DNA of 30,428 bases, from assembly GCA_001579985.1 (NCBI GenBank), contig LRSR01003901.1:1-30428 (forward strand), in the 5' to 3' direction. The notes beneath the pieces are model-generated. The model was not told where the DNA came from. It saw nothing but the letters and a program-made list of their open reading frames with translations, and made no database searches. Positions 11,101 to 25,380 of the stretch are shown piece after piece (position 1 is the stretch's first letter; each line of letters opens with the position of its first letter). The stretch comes from Hypsibius dujardini. Lineage: Eukaryota > Tardigrada > Eutardigrada > Parachela > Hypsibiidae. Both the position numbers and the translations under genes were made by a program.

Positions 11101-11813
11101 AGTTTGAGAACTGAGGATTGCCTTCAAGGGTTGCCAATTGCCTTTTCCCTCCTTCAGATGAAATCAGAATCGAGCAGCTGAATGATGAAGTTCGCGCTCG
11201 CACCGAAGCCGGGAAGAATATTGCGGACGAGCATCTGCGTTTCAAAGGCGACATCTGGGAAGAGCGGCAGAAGAGCAAGGAAGTCGCTGATAAGCTGAAC
11301 AGTGTTTCCCAGACCGTGTTTGAGTTGAACAGCTCGATTGTATGTGATTCCTTCTAGTTTCGCATATGTTTCTTTGTGTGGCAATGTTTGCTTCCTCTTT
11401 TTAGGCAGTGAAAGACCAGCGTATCTTCGAATTGGAGACACGTGTCGCCGAGCAGATCAAGCTGCTCGCCCAGGCGCAGACCATGTTTGACCACGACAAG
11501 AAGGTCCGCTCGCAGTTGCAGAAAACGTATTTTTTATTTGGCTTTCCCTTCACTGAGTAAGATCCGTTTTAGGGCTTCCGAGAGAAATATTTGCCGTGGA
11601 CAAAGTCGAAGGCTGCCGCCGCCGCTCAGCAGGGGAACGTACAAGGCAAGAAGTATACCCCGCGTCGCAGTAAGACGTTTGCTCCTGCCGACACTCACCA
11701 TCGCAGTCCCAAGAAACAGCAGCCGCTGGATTTTGGGTCCAACAGCAGCACTTTGCCGCGGATCGCGGAGAGCCATTCGAGGGAGACCTCATTTGCTCGA
11801 ACAGTTGTTGACG
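5104..11813 (+). CDS. Citron-like gene, exons 1-9: N-terminal region and coiled coil
   Basis: Exons: 5104-5607, 5987-6456, 7972-8176, 8753-9217, 9744-9956, 10054-10894, 11158-11339, 11405-11503 and 11573-11813. Exon 1 encodes a basic segment ([11 protein letters not shown]) and a short heptad helix ([18 protein letters not shown]), then sequence I do not recognise. Exon 2 is helical and ends in an acidic run (LLEEEEEG). Its TGA at 6458-6460 is not the end of the gene: the donor GTGAGT at 6457 splits a Lys codon whose last base is the first base of exon 3 (7972). Exons 5-8 are long, Gln/Glu/Leu-rich coiled coil (for example [19 protein letters not shown]). Exon 9 is basic and Ser-rich. The exon 8/9 join is the weak point: the consensus-like donor at 11527 leaves the wrong phase, and the phase-correct donor at 11504 is GTCCGC. 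Confidence 0.8.
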
Positions 11814-14800
11814 GTAAACGACTCAGTCATTCCCAACAAAACACTTTGTGATAGGATATTAATTTTGGGATTCCCTTCCCATAGATACATACAAATATAC
11901 TGAGGTCTCTCAAACTATAATTCCATTCAAGCATCATTGTTACTCAGTTTCTTTTGCATTAGGTCGGAATGGCGCGACACTGCCGGCGAGCAAGATGTCG
12001 TCTCACTCCAACTTATACTACGACGACAGCTTCCATAGTTTCCAGCGGGAGACTAGCACCCCGAACTCCTCGCCGCAGAAATGCATATCTAAAGTTTACG
12101 CCCAACAACAGGAGCAGCAGCAGCAACAATACCTCCAAACATCTCCTCAGAAACCCGTCTCACGAGTCTTCCCCCTGCCGAACATGTCGAAAAGCGCATC
12201 GCAACGCAGCCTGACGTTGCAGGGAGCTGCGCCGATTCGTGAGCCCTTCCTGCCGGCGCAGCATTCCCACGACCTGAAGACGGTGCTGCTGTTGTTTACA
12301 CAAAAGTGCAGCATCTGCCTGGCCGACCTGCCCGGCCTGCATCACGCCGTGAAATGCCGCGGTAAGTGTCGGTTTCTGACACGGACTTTTTTTCTAAGTA
12401 GAAATTGAATTGAATTAAATTAGGTTACAAAATGAAAATATAAAAAACACCTATTTTGTTCCATGTCTGATTGGTGAGTAGGACCCATTGGGATAGTTCT
12501 TCGTTCTGTTATATAGTTTGCAAGCACTGCTATCATAAGCGGTGTGCAAAGGAAATCCAATCGGAGTGCGCCCACGTCACGGAATTGGATGCGGCAGAGA
12601 CTAAGCAGCGGCTGAGCTTGAATGCCGCCGGTGGACGTCTGTCGTTTGGCAGCGACAATACCGAACCGAAAATGGCTGGATTTTTGCGATGCTATCGGTA
12701 TGGCTTGGATTATTTTCAGAGTCGATTAATAATTTCCTGATTCGATTGGTCATTCATGACCTTAGTCTATTAATTCATTGGTCGTTTAGTTGCCCATTTG
12801 ATTGATGGATTGATTGATTGATTGCATTGCATTGTCTTGCTGTGTTTGCCCCGTTCCCTCACAGTCTTTTCTTCACTGCATGCTTGCCACTTTCCAGGGA
12901 TCTCAGTCAGAAACCGGAAGAGGTGTACGTCACGCTGGTCGACGAAATGGTGCGGCTCTATCACACGCAGCCGCAAACCAGCGAGGACCGTCACGACGTC
13001 CTGGAAGTGATCGATCTCAATGAGCACCGCCGACAGCCGGGCGCCAGTGTGACGTGTGAAAAGATCCCCAAGGAGATTTTCGGACGGAAAGACATCAGTT
13101 GGTCGGATATGGTGTTGATGTTCTCCATCAAGGTCGACGCGGGAGATTCCACTCCTCCAAGGTCCGGCGGGGAATTTTTTGTGTGGAATTTCTCCGTGTC
13201 GAGAATCTTTCGCTCCAGTTTCCTGTTTTCTCTCTACATGCGTGAAGTCTGTAACGTTATTTCATTTGGACAGGTCGTGGTTCTTCCGTGCGCGGGATAT
13301 CTTGGCCAAATCCAACTGGACCGAGGCGATCGGTCATGTGCTGATGGAGACAGAAGTCGACCACGCCGACATGACCGCAACGCACTTCATCGATAAGTCG
13401 GTTCTCAGTCTGGCCGATCGAGCTGATCTGGAAGTTTTGTGCTCGGTTTACTACGACCAGGTGAGTTTGAGTCTTGTTCTGCAGCAGAGAACGTGCTGTT
13501 ATGTTGATTGCGTTGTTCAAACAACAATTTTGAGTTTTACGGGAGTTCAAAATTAATTTTTCATTTGGGCGAGATTAATCTTGAGTCCCACCAAAGACTT
13601 TTGTCCCCAGCTGTTTCCCACCATCCACTCATAGATTTGAAAACCCCATTTTTTCGGATTAGCTATAGTCCCCACCTGTCGTTTCTAGAAACTAGCCTTG
13701 GCATGAAAAATTCGTATGAAATTAACTATGGACTCCACTTTTTATTTTTAAAAACTAGCCTGAGCACCCCCTAGGTGCCACGTACTAGGCAGGGTTGAGT
13801 TCCTCCAGAGCTTCAGACAGACAGATAATCAGTCAGTCAGTCAGTCAGTCAGTCAAGCAAGCAGACAGTAAAAAACATGTAAAAATTTGTCTTGAACTAC
13901 AGACAAATTGTCTGTTTGCCTCTCTGTCTGTGTGCCTATCTGCCTGTCTGTTTATCTCTTTGTCTGTCAGTCTGTCTGATAGAATTAGGCACCGGAAATG
14001 AGCATCCAACGATATTGATACTGCATGGGCTTGTCATGAAGAACTGTAGCCCGTCCCCTTATCTTTTTTTGATAAATTTAAAATGAATTTAATATTTCTT
14101 GTATAATGAGTTTTACTATGATTAAATAAGTTCAGATTATATTGAATTGTGTTTCTTATTTATAAAGAAGATTAAGTTTGCAAGAGTTGCATATTTAAAT
14201 TTTTTCGATTATTTCCGATAAAAATATATTTTAAATATTGTATTTTTTTCATTGTTTGATTTAATGAATACCAATATTCGAACGCATGAGAAAAAATGTT
14301 CTTTCAGGAGTTCCATCTGAACCGCGATGATTGTTTGTCTCCTCTCAATTGCAGTATCTCCTAATTGGGACGGATCGCGGTCTCTTCATCTACACCAATG
14401 GCGACCACGGCGAGCTGATCCCCGTCGTCGGTTGCGACTCCGAACCGGTCTTCCGGCTGGGCATTCTTCGCACGTCCAGCGAGCTCTTCGCGATTGTCGG
14501 TGTCGACCTGGAGCTGAAGAAGGCTGACCTCAAACCGTTGAAGGCGTGGATTCACACGGACAACCCGGAGTTGAAGTTTCGACCCTTCGCTAACATCAAG
14601 GACTGCCATTTGTTTGAGATCTCGGGAGAGCAGCTGGCCGTGGCCACACCGGATCATATCATCGTCTACCTGTTTCAGAGAAGGCAGGCTTTCTTCTCCG
14701 AGCTGAAGGTACTTGTTGGCATTCATTGCGTCTCCTCTTTTTCACCGGTTTTGCTCGAAATGTAAGAACATTCCCTCGCAGCGGTATGCGGTGATGGATA

Positions 14801-15320
14801 TTTTGAATGACCCACTGGAAGAGCCCCACAGCAATTCGGAGGAGAAAACAGGCAGCAAGTCGGATACACTAGCGAAATGCCTGACGTTCTCCCAGGAAGG
14901 TCTCATCGTCGGCCTGGATCAGTATTACGTGCTGGATCTCAATTCGAAGTCATCGCACATCCGCGGTGAGAACTTTATACAACTTCAGCTGTTTCTTTTG
15001 ATTCGTTCCTTGCTTCTGTTATTGTTATATTTGTCTTTCTGGTTCTGCTCGAATTCGTTCTGTTCTCTTTGGTTCTGTTTTCTCATTGTTCTGTTTGCGG
15101 GTCTGGTTCAGTGGTTCTGCTCTAATTGCTTCTATGTGGTATTGTTCTTGAGTGTTTTGTTCTGTTCTTAATGTTCTGTTTGTGTTTGACGCTGTTCTGT
15201 TTGATTTTGTTTTGGTTGTTGACTGCCTGTGTTTCCTGTGTGTGTGTGTCTGTGTCTGTGTCTGTGTGTGTCTGTGTCTGTGTCTGTCTGTCTGTGTCTC
15301 TCTCTCTCTGTGTCTATCTG

Positions 15321-15353
<33 letters not shown>

Positions 15354-16857
15354 CTGTCTGTCTGTCTGTCTGTCTGTGTCTGTCTGTCTCACCTGACTGA
15401 GTTGGTGGATGCGGATTCAGCTGTCTGACTTGGATTGTGATTTCAGAATTCTTGGATAAAACTGACACCCAACTGAGCCACTGGATGGAGGAGGATCAGC
15501 AGTCTGAGTTTGGTGGCAAGTCTTCTCCCATGGCTGTCTTTCCCATCCCCAGCGCTGAGGCACACAAGAAACTTCGCAATGCCGCGGACCGCGAGTACCT
15601 CCTTTGTTTTTACGGTAGGTGTAGACTTACATTTTTCCACTTCCTTCCCTGAAGAGGTAACGAAAGAGCGGGTGAAATTGATCCATTTTACCTTTTGAAC
15701 AGACGGTGGCGTCTTCGTGGATGGAACGGGCCGTAAAACGCGATCGCACGAACCCAGCTGGAAGCGTCTTCCTCAAGCCATACGTAAGCTATACACTTTT
15801 GGCCACAAAAATCGGCACGCTCGATTTGTCAAGAGGCAATTTGTTACCACAAGGCTGCCGGCTATGCACATGTGGTCTTGTGGCTAACTATTTCCGCCTC
15901 AAGTCAAAGCACTTTTTTATACAGCCTGCAGCCTTGTGGTAACAAATTGCCTCTTGACAAATTGAGCGTCCCGATTTTTCTGGTCAAATGTGTAGTTTGA
16001 CTGTCGAGCTCTCACGCGTGGTGGTCCTTTCCATCTTTGGGTTGTCCTTGTAGACTGTATCGGTGAATACCTCTACGTGACGCACTACAACTCCATTCAA
16101 GTCCGCAAAATTATGCCGGCATCCGATGCTCACGGGTATGCTTCAAACTTTTGTGACTAGTAAATTATGATTTTCAGTAAACCTTGATTACATTACGTGT
16201 TATATAAAACAATAGTTTAAACAATATTTATTATTAATTTAGACTCAAGGCAAAGGATGTTCTTATGAAAAACTATTTTACTCTGCTGGAAAACCAGATT
16301 TCCCTTTAATATGAAATTATAAATATATAATATCGTAATATTTTATATATTTTATATATTTATATTTGGATAAAATTTAGTACTTTAAATTAAAATTAAT
16401 ATTAAAATCTGGTTAAAAAAGACCGATTTTCGATATTTTTTGTTCAACCTTTTGTCGCTTTTGTAGGTTATCGCCCGCTTTCTTCATGCAAATGAACGAG
16501 CCTCGCTTCCTGGGTCTGGGGGCGACCGACTGCGGAGCCGTGTTTTGGGGCAAGAGCTTGCGTTTACCATTCCGACCAGAAATTCGCGCCATCACTGCCA
16601 CCATCACTGATGAGGAGGTGTTTGAACGCCGGAACATGCGTAACGATAAGTGCGTTTCTTCCCCCTCTTCCTCCTCCTCTCCCTTATGGTGGCTGGGTTT
16701 ACTGGCCTACTGTGTCTTTCTCTTGTTTCGCTGCCTTCGGCGAACGCTTTCTACCGTTCGCGAGCGCTGATGCGATGGTAACTCGGTCTTTTGTTTTGTG
16801 TCTGTTTTCAGTGACACCGCCAGCACGTCTTCTCTCGCCACTACGGACCTGGAGTGA
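5104..16857 (+). CDS. Citron-like protein without kinase domain (coiled coil, C1, PH, CNH)
   Basis: A 20-exon gene encoding about 1782 residues. Citron rho-interacting kinase is a Rho-GTP-binding midbody scaffold needed for late cytokinesis. Here the order is an N-terminal acidic and helical region (1-400), low-complexity Ser/Gly/Thr sequence (400-550), a coiled coil (about 550-1000), a Ser/Gln-rich linker, a C1 finger (1176-1224), a PH domain (about 1258-1400), a CNH domain (about 1416-1750) and a short tail ending at TGA 16855-16857. MRCK kinases share C1-PH-CNH but add a CRIB motif, which is absent here, and the CNH carries the citron block EFLDKTD. No Ser/Thr kinase motifs occur upstream in the window, so this resembles the kinase-less citron-N form. 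The start at 5104 is chosen as the first ATG after the 5' UTR acceptor. Intron phases agree at every junction if exon 8 ends at 11503. Exon coordinates are in the three block entries below. Confidence 0.88.
5779..5868 (+). repeat. Dispersed A+T-rich repeat in citron-like intron 1, copy 1
   Basis: Contains GTGAATTTAAATG, ATATTTTATTTAA and ACACGTTATTTAA in this order. The same order occurs at 7083-7165 in the next intron, in the same orientation and with scattered mismatches. It is an unrecognised interspersed repeat or a local duplication. Confidence 0.6.
6607..6657 (+). repeat. Degenerate GATT microsatellite
   Basis: TTGATTTGATTG followed by TTGATTGATTGATGAATGG within intron 2 of the citron-like gene. 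Similar GATT runs occur at 2764, 8377 and 12798 and more extensively at 23597-24015. Confidence 0.7.
7083..7165 (+). repeat. Dispersed A+T-rich repeat in citron-like intron 2, copy 2
   Basis: Direct-orientation copy of the block at 5779-5868 (GTGGATTTAAATT, ATATTTTATTTAA, ACACGTTATTTAA). The surrounding intron (6457-7971, 1515 bases) otherwise holds GATT-rich sequence around 6607-6657, a CCAAT-type inverted pair around 7245-7280 and an NRF1-type palindrome at 7784. Confidence 0.55.
7784..7793. promoter_or_regulatory. Perfect NRF1-type palindrome
   Basis: GCGCATGCGC matches the palindromic consensus of nuclear respiratory factor 1, a factor that usually binds close to transcription starts. 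It lies inside intron 2 of the citron-like gene, about 180 bases before exon 3. It could mark an internal promoter for a shorter transcript, but a single 10-bp match in a 30-kb window is weak evidence alone. Confidence 0.35.
9390..9605 (+). repeat. Degenerate ACAG-type microsatellite in citron-like intron 4
   Basis: An interrupted run of CAGACAGACGAACAGTCAG-type sequence, thinning out towards 9605. It belongs to the CTGT/ACAG family that recurs through all three genes. Confidence 0.65.
11963..13460 (+). CDS. Citron-like gene, exons 10-13: C1 zinc finger and PH domain
   Basis: Exons: 11963-12361, 12517-12697, 12898-13161 and 13274-13460. The C1 finger (residues 1176-1224) spans exons 10 and 11. 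It has every ligand of the family with textbook spacing: H-x12-C-x2-C-x12-C-x2-C-x4-H-x2-C-x7-C, with CSIC, CRVC, H1213 and C1224 visible. Whether it binds diacylglycerol cannot be told from the sequence, and citron C1 domains are generally treated as atypical. The PH domain opens with [10 protein letters not shown] and runs through [15 protein letters not shown] to the aromatic segment SWFFRARD in exon 13. Exon 10 also carries a Gln run (QQQEQQQQQ). The intron after exon 12 begins GTCCGG (13162), a poor donor, but it is the only GT there with the phase needed to join SWFFRARD. Confidence 0.88.
12798..12828 (+). repeat. GATT microsatellite in citron-like intron 11
   Basis: A short run of TTGATTGATGGATTGATTG-type sequence upstream of the exon 12 acceptor (12897). 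Confidence 0.75.
13811..13981. repeat. Two-armed CAGT/CTGT microsatellite in citron-like intron 13
   Basis: A CAGACAG/CAGTCAGT arm (13811-13869) is followed by a CTGTCTG arm (13907-13981) on the same strand. The two arms are roughly complementary and could pair in the pre-mRNA. The remainder of this 894-base intron is A+T-rich with nothing else recognised. Confidence 0.7.
14355..16857 (+). CDS. Citron-like gene, exons 14-20: CNH (citron homology) domain and C-terminus
   Basis: Exons: 14355-14708, 14782-14965, 15447-15614, 15703-15783, 16054-16135, 16467-16649 and 16812-16857. CNH domains are beta-propeller-like modules for protein contacts, including small GTPases. Family blocks in order: [88 protein letters not shown] and [18 protein letters not shown]. 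These match the vertebrate citron CNH as I recall it better than the MRCK or MAP4K ones. The protein ends soon afterwards (SSLATTDLE), so the long basic Ser/Pro tail and PDZ-binding end of vertebrate citron are missing. Confidence 0.93.
15170..15395 (+). repeat. Long CTGT/TGTC microsatellite in citron-like intron 15
   Basis: Starts as degenerate GTTCTGTT sequence (from about 15040) and becomes a dense run of CTGT, GTGTCTGT and CTCT units, ending about 50 bases before the exon 16 acceptor (15446). Open frames read from it are only Cys/Leu/Ser/Val or Arg/Thr/Gln runs and are not genes. Confidence 0.9.
15794..15992. repeat. Near-perfect long inverted repeat in citron-like intron 17
   Basis: The left arm (15794-15862) and right arm (15923-15992) are reverse complements over about 69 bases. 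The inner 35 bases or so appear identical (AGAGGCAATTTGTTACCACA is at the core), with a handful of mismatches further out. The loop is about 60 bases. It lies entirely inside an intron (15784-16053) and carries no coding sequence. The arm identity is far higher than in the foldbacks at 2.6-3.9 kb, suggesting a recent origin or strong constraint. Confidence 0.92.
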
Positions 16858-17205
16858 ACGGCTGAGCAGGGCGCTCTCGTCTTGTGATCTTTACTTTCAT
16901 TTATCGCTGCATGGGAGGTTTTGTCTCGTTCGGGGAGGGGGATCTCTTTGGTTGGTTGTTTTGGAGTTTATAGACGAGAGACGGACAATGGGTGGCTTTT
17001 TTTATTTCTCAATTATTATGATATATATATACCGGAGCTGCTATCTTTTGTTTGTCTGCTTTCGTTGTAACTTGTGGGGTACTGGTATATGTTTGCCAAA
17101 ATTTACCATGTGTTCTGTAGTGAGGTCGTCGGTAAAGCAGAAACGGAAGAGACGGTACATGCCATTACTGCTCCACAGTTGACGACGGACACATGTCGCG
17201 TTCTA

Positions 17206-17211
17206 ATTAAA
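17206..17211 (+). terminator. Possible poly(A) signal of the citron-like gene
   Basis: ATTAAA about 350 bases after the stop codon, the commonest variant of AATAAA. No clear downstream GU-rich element was identified, so this is tentative. Confidence 0.3.
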
Positions 17212-17694
17212 ACTCCTTTTGGATTTTTACGCGGCGACGAGAACGGAAACGTTTAAGGGTGCAGCATTCGAATCTTCCAACGAAAATGATCAAGTTTGTT
17301 GTAATCACTCAAAGGCACATTGCTCAGCACTCGCAAAACGAAACATAGCCAAAAAGGGGGAAGAGGAAGAGGACTTTGTAGCCTGAGTCGTGATACGTCG
17401 GGAGGATGGCAAATTTGGACACGCCTCAGTTTTGCATTCGACTTGTTTTGGTTGCGTTTATAATATATATATATATATGCACTGTATATTGACATTGTTT
17501 AGAGTTTAGAGAGACAAATTGTAATAGACAATCGCTCCACATAATCTCTCCACTCCAGTCTTTTAACCTTCGTTTTGAAGCACTGCACTCAATGTCTCGC
17601 AAAAATTGAGGATTTGGATAACGGTAGGTGAAGCTTGGAGGACGTAAGATAGAGTTTGGCGCATGGAGGATAGACAGAAAACGGCGGATGGACC

Positions 17695-17815
17695 AACAGC
17701 AGATAGACTGGCGGATAGACTGGGAGACACACAGACAGTCAGACGAACAGACAGGCTCAAAGATAGACAAACAAACAGGCAGGCAAACAGACAGACATAC
17801 AGACAAGCCGGTAGA
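17695..17815 (+). repeat. Degenerate ACAG/ATAG microsatellite
   Basis: Interrupted AGACAGACAGGC and GATAGACTGGCGGATAG units downstream of the citron-like gene. Confidence 0.75.
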
Positions 17816-17909
17816 CAAAAAGACTAAGTTTTTGTGCCTATGTCTGTTTCCAGCCTACAGTCTCTCAACTCAGGAGTTTACAGTTCAAGATAAGTTAGGG
17901 GTCACTCAT

Positions 17910-18575
17910 TACTGTATTTCCTCGACAGATAGCGACAGCGCACGATCTGTGTGACGTTAGGGAACGTTCAATAACTACATCAGCGCTCGATAGTAGGCGG
18001 CCTTACCACTACCTCCCCCCTGTCAGAGTTCGTCAGTATTTCTTACCCACCCCCCCCCGAATTTCAAACGCTGATGCCAGCGCCGTTGAAACCCCCTATG
18101 CGTCAAAATCTTAAATTTCCGCTTTTTTAATAACAAAATTTGGAGCCATCGGAACCTCTTGTCAGTACTAGTATGATGCCCAAATGAAGGGAAGAATAAT
18201 GGCATACGGCTCAATAAAATGTTACTGAAATACACTTTTTTTTCAAACTCTCAGAATCAAGCAAATTTTGAGATTTAAAATTGCTGACGTAACCCAAGGA
18301 CAAACCCCCACCCCCTGTACGTCAGAGCTCGTCATCGATTGCTGACATGTACCCCCCCCCTAAATTCGCTGACATCATTGCTGAACGTTCCCTTAAATTG
18401 TTCCCCATTAAATAAAATTCCAGAACCGGAAGATGAAGAATTGTGACACGAGACAACACTTCGAATGATTGATTGCTTAGGATGTTAAGCAAAGGGGCAA
18501 ACTTTACGTGTACAGCGGGCAATCATTACGTCACGTGCCCCTTGCGCTGCCGTTATCTATCGAGGAAATACAGTA
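17910..18575. mobile_element. MITE-like non-autonomous element with 31-bp terminal inverted repeats and a nested element
   Basis: The outer ends are inverted repeats: 17912-17942 begins CTGTATTTCCTCGA, and the reverse complement of 18543-18573 begins with the same 14 bases. 28 of 31 positions agree. Both ends abut a TA dinucleotide (17910-17911 and 18574-18575), which could be the target duplication. Inside, a second pair of inverted ends (AGGGAACGTTCA at 17959-17970 and TGAACGTTCCCT at 18382-18393) encloses C-rich runs of CCCCCCCC, which looks like another element inserted in, or making up, the core. No transposase frame is present, so it is non-autonomous. I cannot assign the superfamily. 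Confidence 0.72.
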
Positions 18576-18836
18576 CCATAGAGCTCGTGCAATATAATAA
18601 CAATGCGCACACACAAGCCCTGCTGTAGTAGCTTCGAGTTCGAACACACAATGCACGTATGCTAGATGAAGGAGGTTTCTTTCTTCGGCTCTAGCACAAG
18701 GGCGCAAGAGGGACAGAACGGTTGATGCAAAATCTCGCAAGACTACCTATTATTCGCCCATAAGACCTGTAGAGAGGTTGTAAAAAAAGCACAAGATAAA
18801 ACAAGAGCAACTCATCAGCGACAATGAAAGCGCACG

Positions 18837-24347
<5,511 letters not shown>

Positions 24348-25380
24348 TTTCAAAATGAGTCCCTCTTGATCGAAGGGAAATGTGCGTTTCACGGTTGACG
24401 TCGGCAAAATATTCCTCAACACCCGGGCATTCCGGACGATAACGTGCACGTGCACAGAAGACCGCAATCCAGGAGAAAACTGTTTCCTTTATACCGAATC
24501 GTGAAACAAAAAGTTCATTTCAAAAAACCAAAAGAGGAACCGAACAAAATAATTAGGACGTTTTTGAAGATCCCCAGATTCCTGCAGCTGGAATGGAATA
24601 TCCATCGAATGGATTCTAGCATTCCAACATTTGGAGTGGAACTACCGTGGAGTTCCATGAATTTGGAATTGAATTGTCCAGTCTCTCTATACAACTGCAT
24701 TGATTGACTGCCTGTGTGGGCTGGTCCTCGACCTGAAGAACTCCAGCATTGCCGAAATTATTTTGATCTGCTCCCTTTCAATACTTTTAGTAATGCATGT
24801 AAATATCCATAAAAATCTGCTAAAATTACAATTTTAAAATTACTGCGTGGCGGTATTGTCTTGAGATTTGTTCGCGTCGGTAGAGTATTGACTATTCAGA
24901 CTTGTTCGCGACGTTAGTAATTCGTTTTCATCAGTAATAAGACTTGTTCGTGACTGTATTCGAACTTGTTCCCGTCAGTATTTTAATCTGTTCGCGTTAA
25001 AATTCAATCTTGTTCTAGCAGTATTTAGAAATGTTCGCGTAACTATTTCGACTTGTTCCGACAGTATTCAAACTTGTTCGCCTCGGTATTAATCGTGTTT
25101 TCCGGGAAAACAGATCAGCCGATCGTCAATCAACATTTTACCAGTGGAAAACTTTCGACATCTTCACACATTGCTGTTTCTCAAAATCCACAGTTGGCAA
25201 GTCAAAATCATTCTTTTTTTGCAGTGCAAATACCAGTAGAGGTGCTAAATTTTTTGTGTTTTCCTTTCAGTTGAACTGAAAAATCACAGGGTAGGAATTT
25301 GCGGGAGGTTTTTCTCGTGGACCTCACTGCAAAGAGGAGGATCCTTTATTTTGCACCGTTTTGTTTAATTCCCTCCGAGG
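24348..25380. promoter_or_regulatory. Head-to-head upstream region shared by U2SURP and COQ8
   Basis: The two start codons are 1033 bases apart and point away from each other, so this interval must hold both 5' UTRs and the promoters. It contains GTGCACGTGCAC near 24443-24454 (an E-box-type CACGTG core), the 22-bp array at 24865-25095 and a pyrimidine-rich acceptor (TTCCTTTCAG) ending near 25270 that may close a 5' UTR intron of COQ8. No TATA box or transcription start could be placed. No coding exon is supported, apart from a possible in-frame upstream extension of U2SURP to 24467. Confidence 0.5.
24865..25095 (+). repeat. Diverged 21-22-bp array in the U2SURP/COQ8 intergenic region
   Basis: The motif ACTTGTTCGCG followed by CAGTATT-type sequence recurs at 24942, 24964, 24986, 25007, 25029, 25051 and 25072, each 21-22 bases apart. 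More diverged copies occur at 24866, 24900 and about 24921. The unit is about 22 bases, two turns of DNA. Confidence 0.75.

Larger units (their letters stand above)
16858..18836. other. Convergent intergenic region between the citron-like gene and U2SURP
   Basis: Holds the 3' UTRs of both convergent genes. For the citron-like gene the nearest poly(A)-type hexamer seen is ATTAAA at 17206-17211, and a TA run lies at about 17460-17478. For U2SURP no good signal was found close to its stop codon. The rest is an ACAG microsatellite (17695-17815) and a nested MITE-like element (17910-18575). No protein-coding exon is supported here. Confidence 0.55.

Noticed and set aside
11442-11903. Frame starting at 11442 that runs across the exon 8/9 intron and exon 9
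   Set aside because: It would not join the C1-encoding exon in the right phase, whereas the other frame of exon 9 does, and its Arg/Pro/Leu composition looks like a shadow of the real Ser/Lys-rich frame.
15025-15468. Long open frames across the CTGT run, reading as Cys/Leu/Ser/Val on one strand and Arg/Gln/Thr on the other
   Set aside because: Pure microsatellite translation inside an intron with good flanking splice sites. The same applies to frames at 26680-27290, 28217-28444 and 29007-29341.
5104-16857. MRCK (myotonic dystrophy kinase-related) as the identity of the first gene
   Set aside because: MRCK shares the C1-PH-CNH order but has a CRIB motif after the CNH. None is present here, and the CNH blocks fit citron better.
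17910-18575. An autonomous transposon in the intergenic region
   Set aside because: The 666-base element has no transposase frame or recognisable catalytic motif, so it is listed only as a non-autonomous element.
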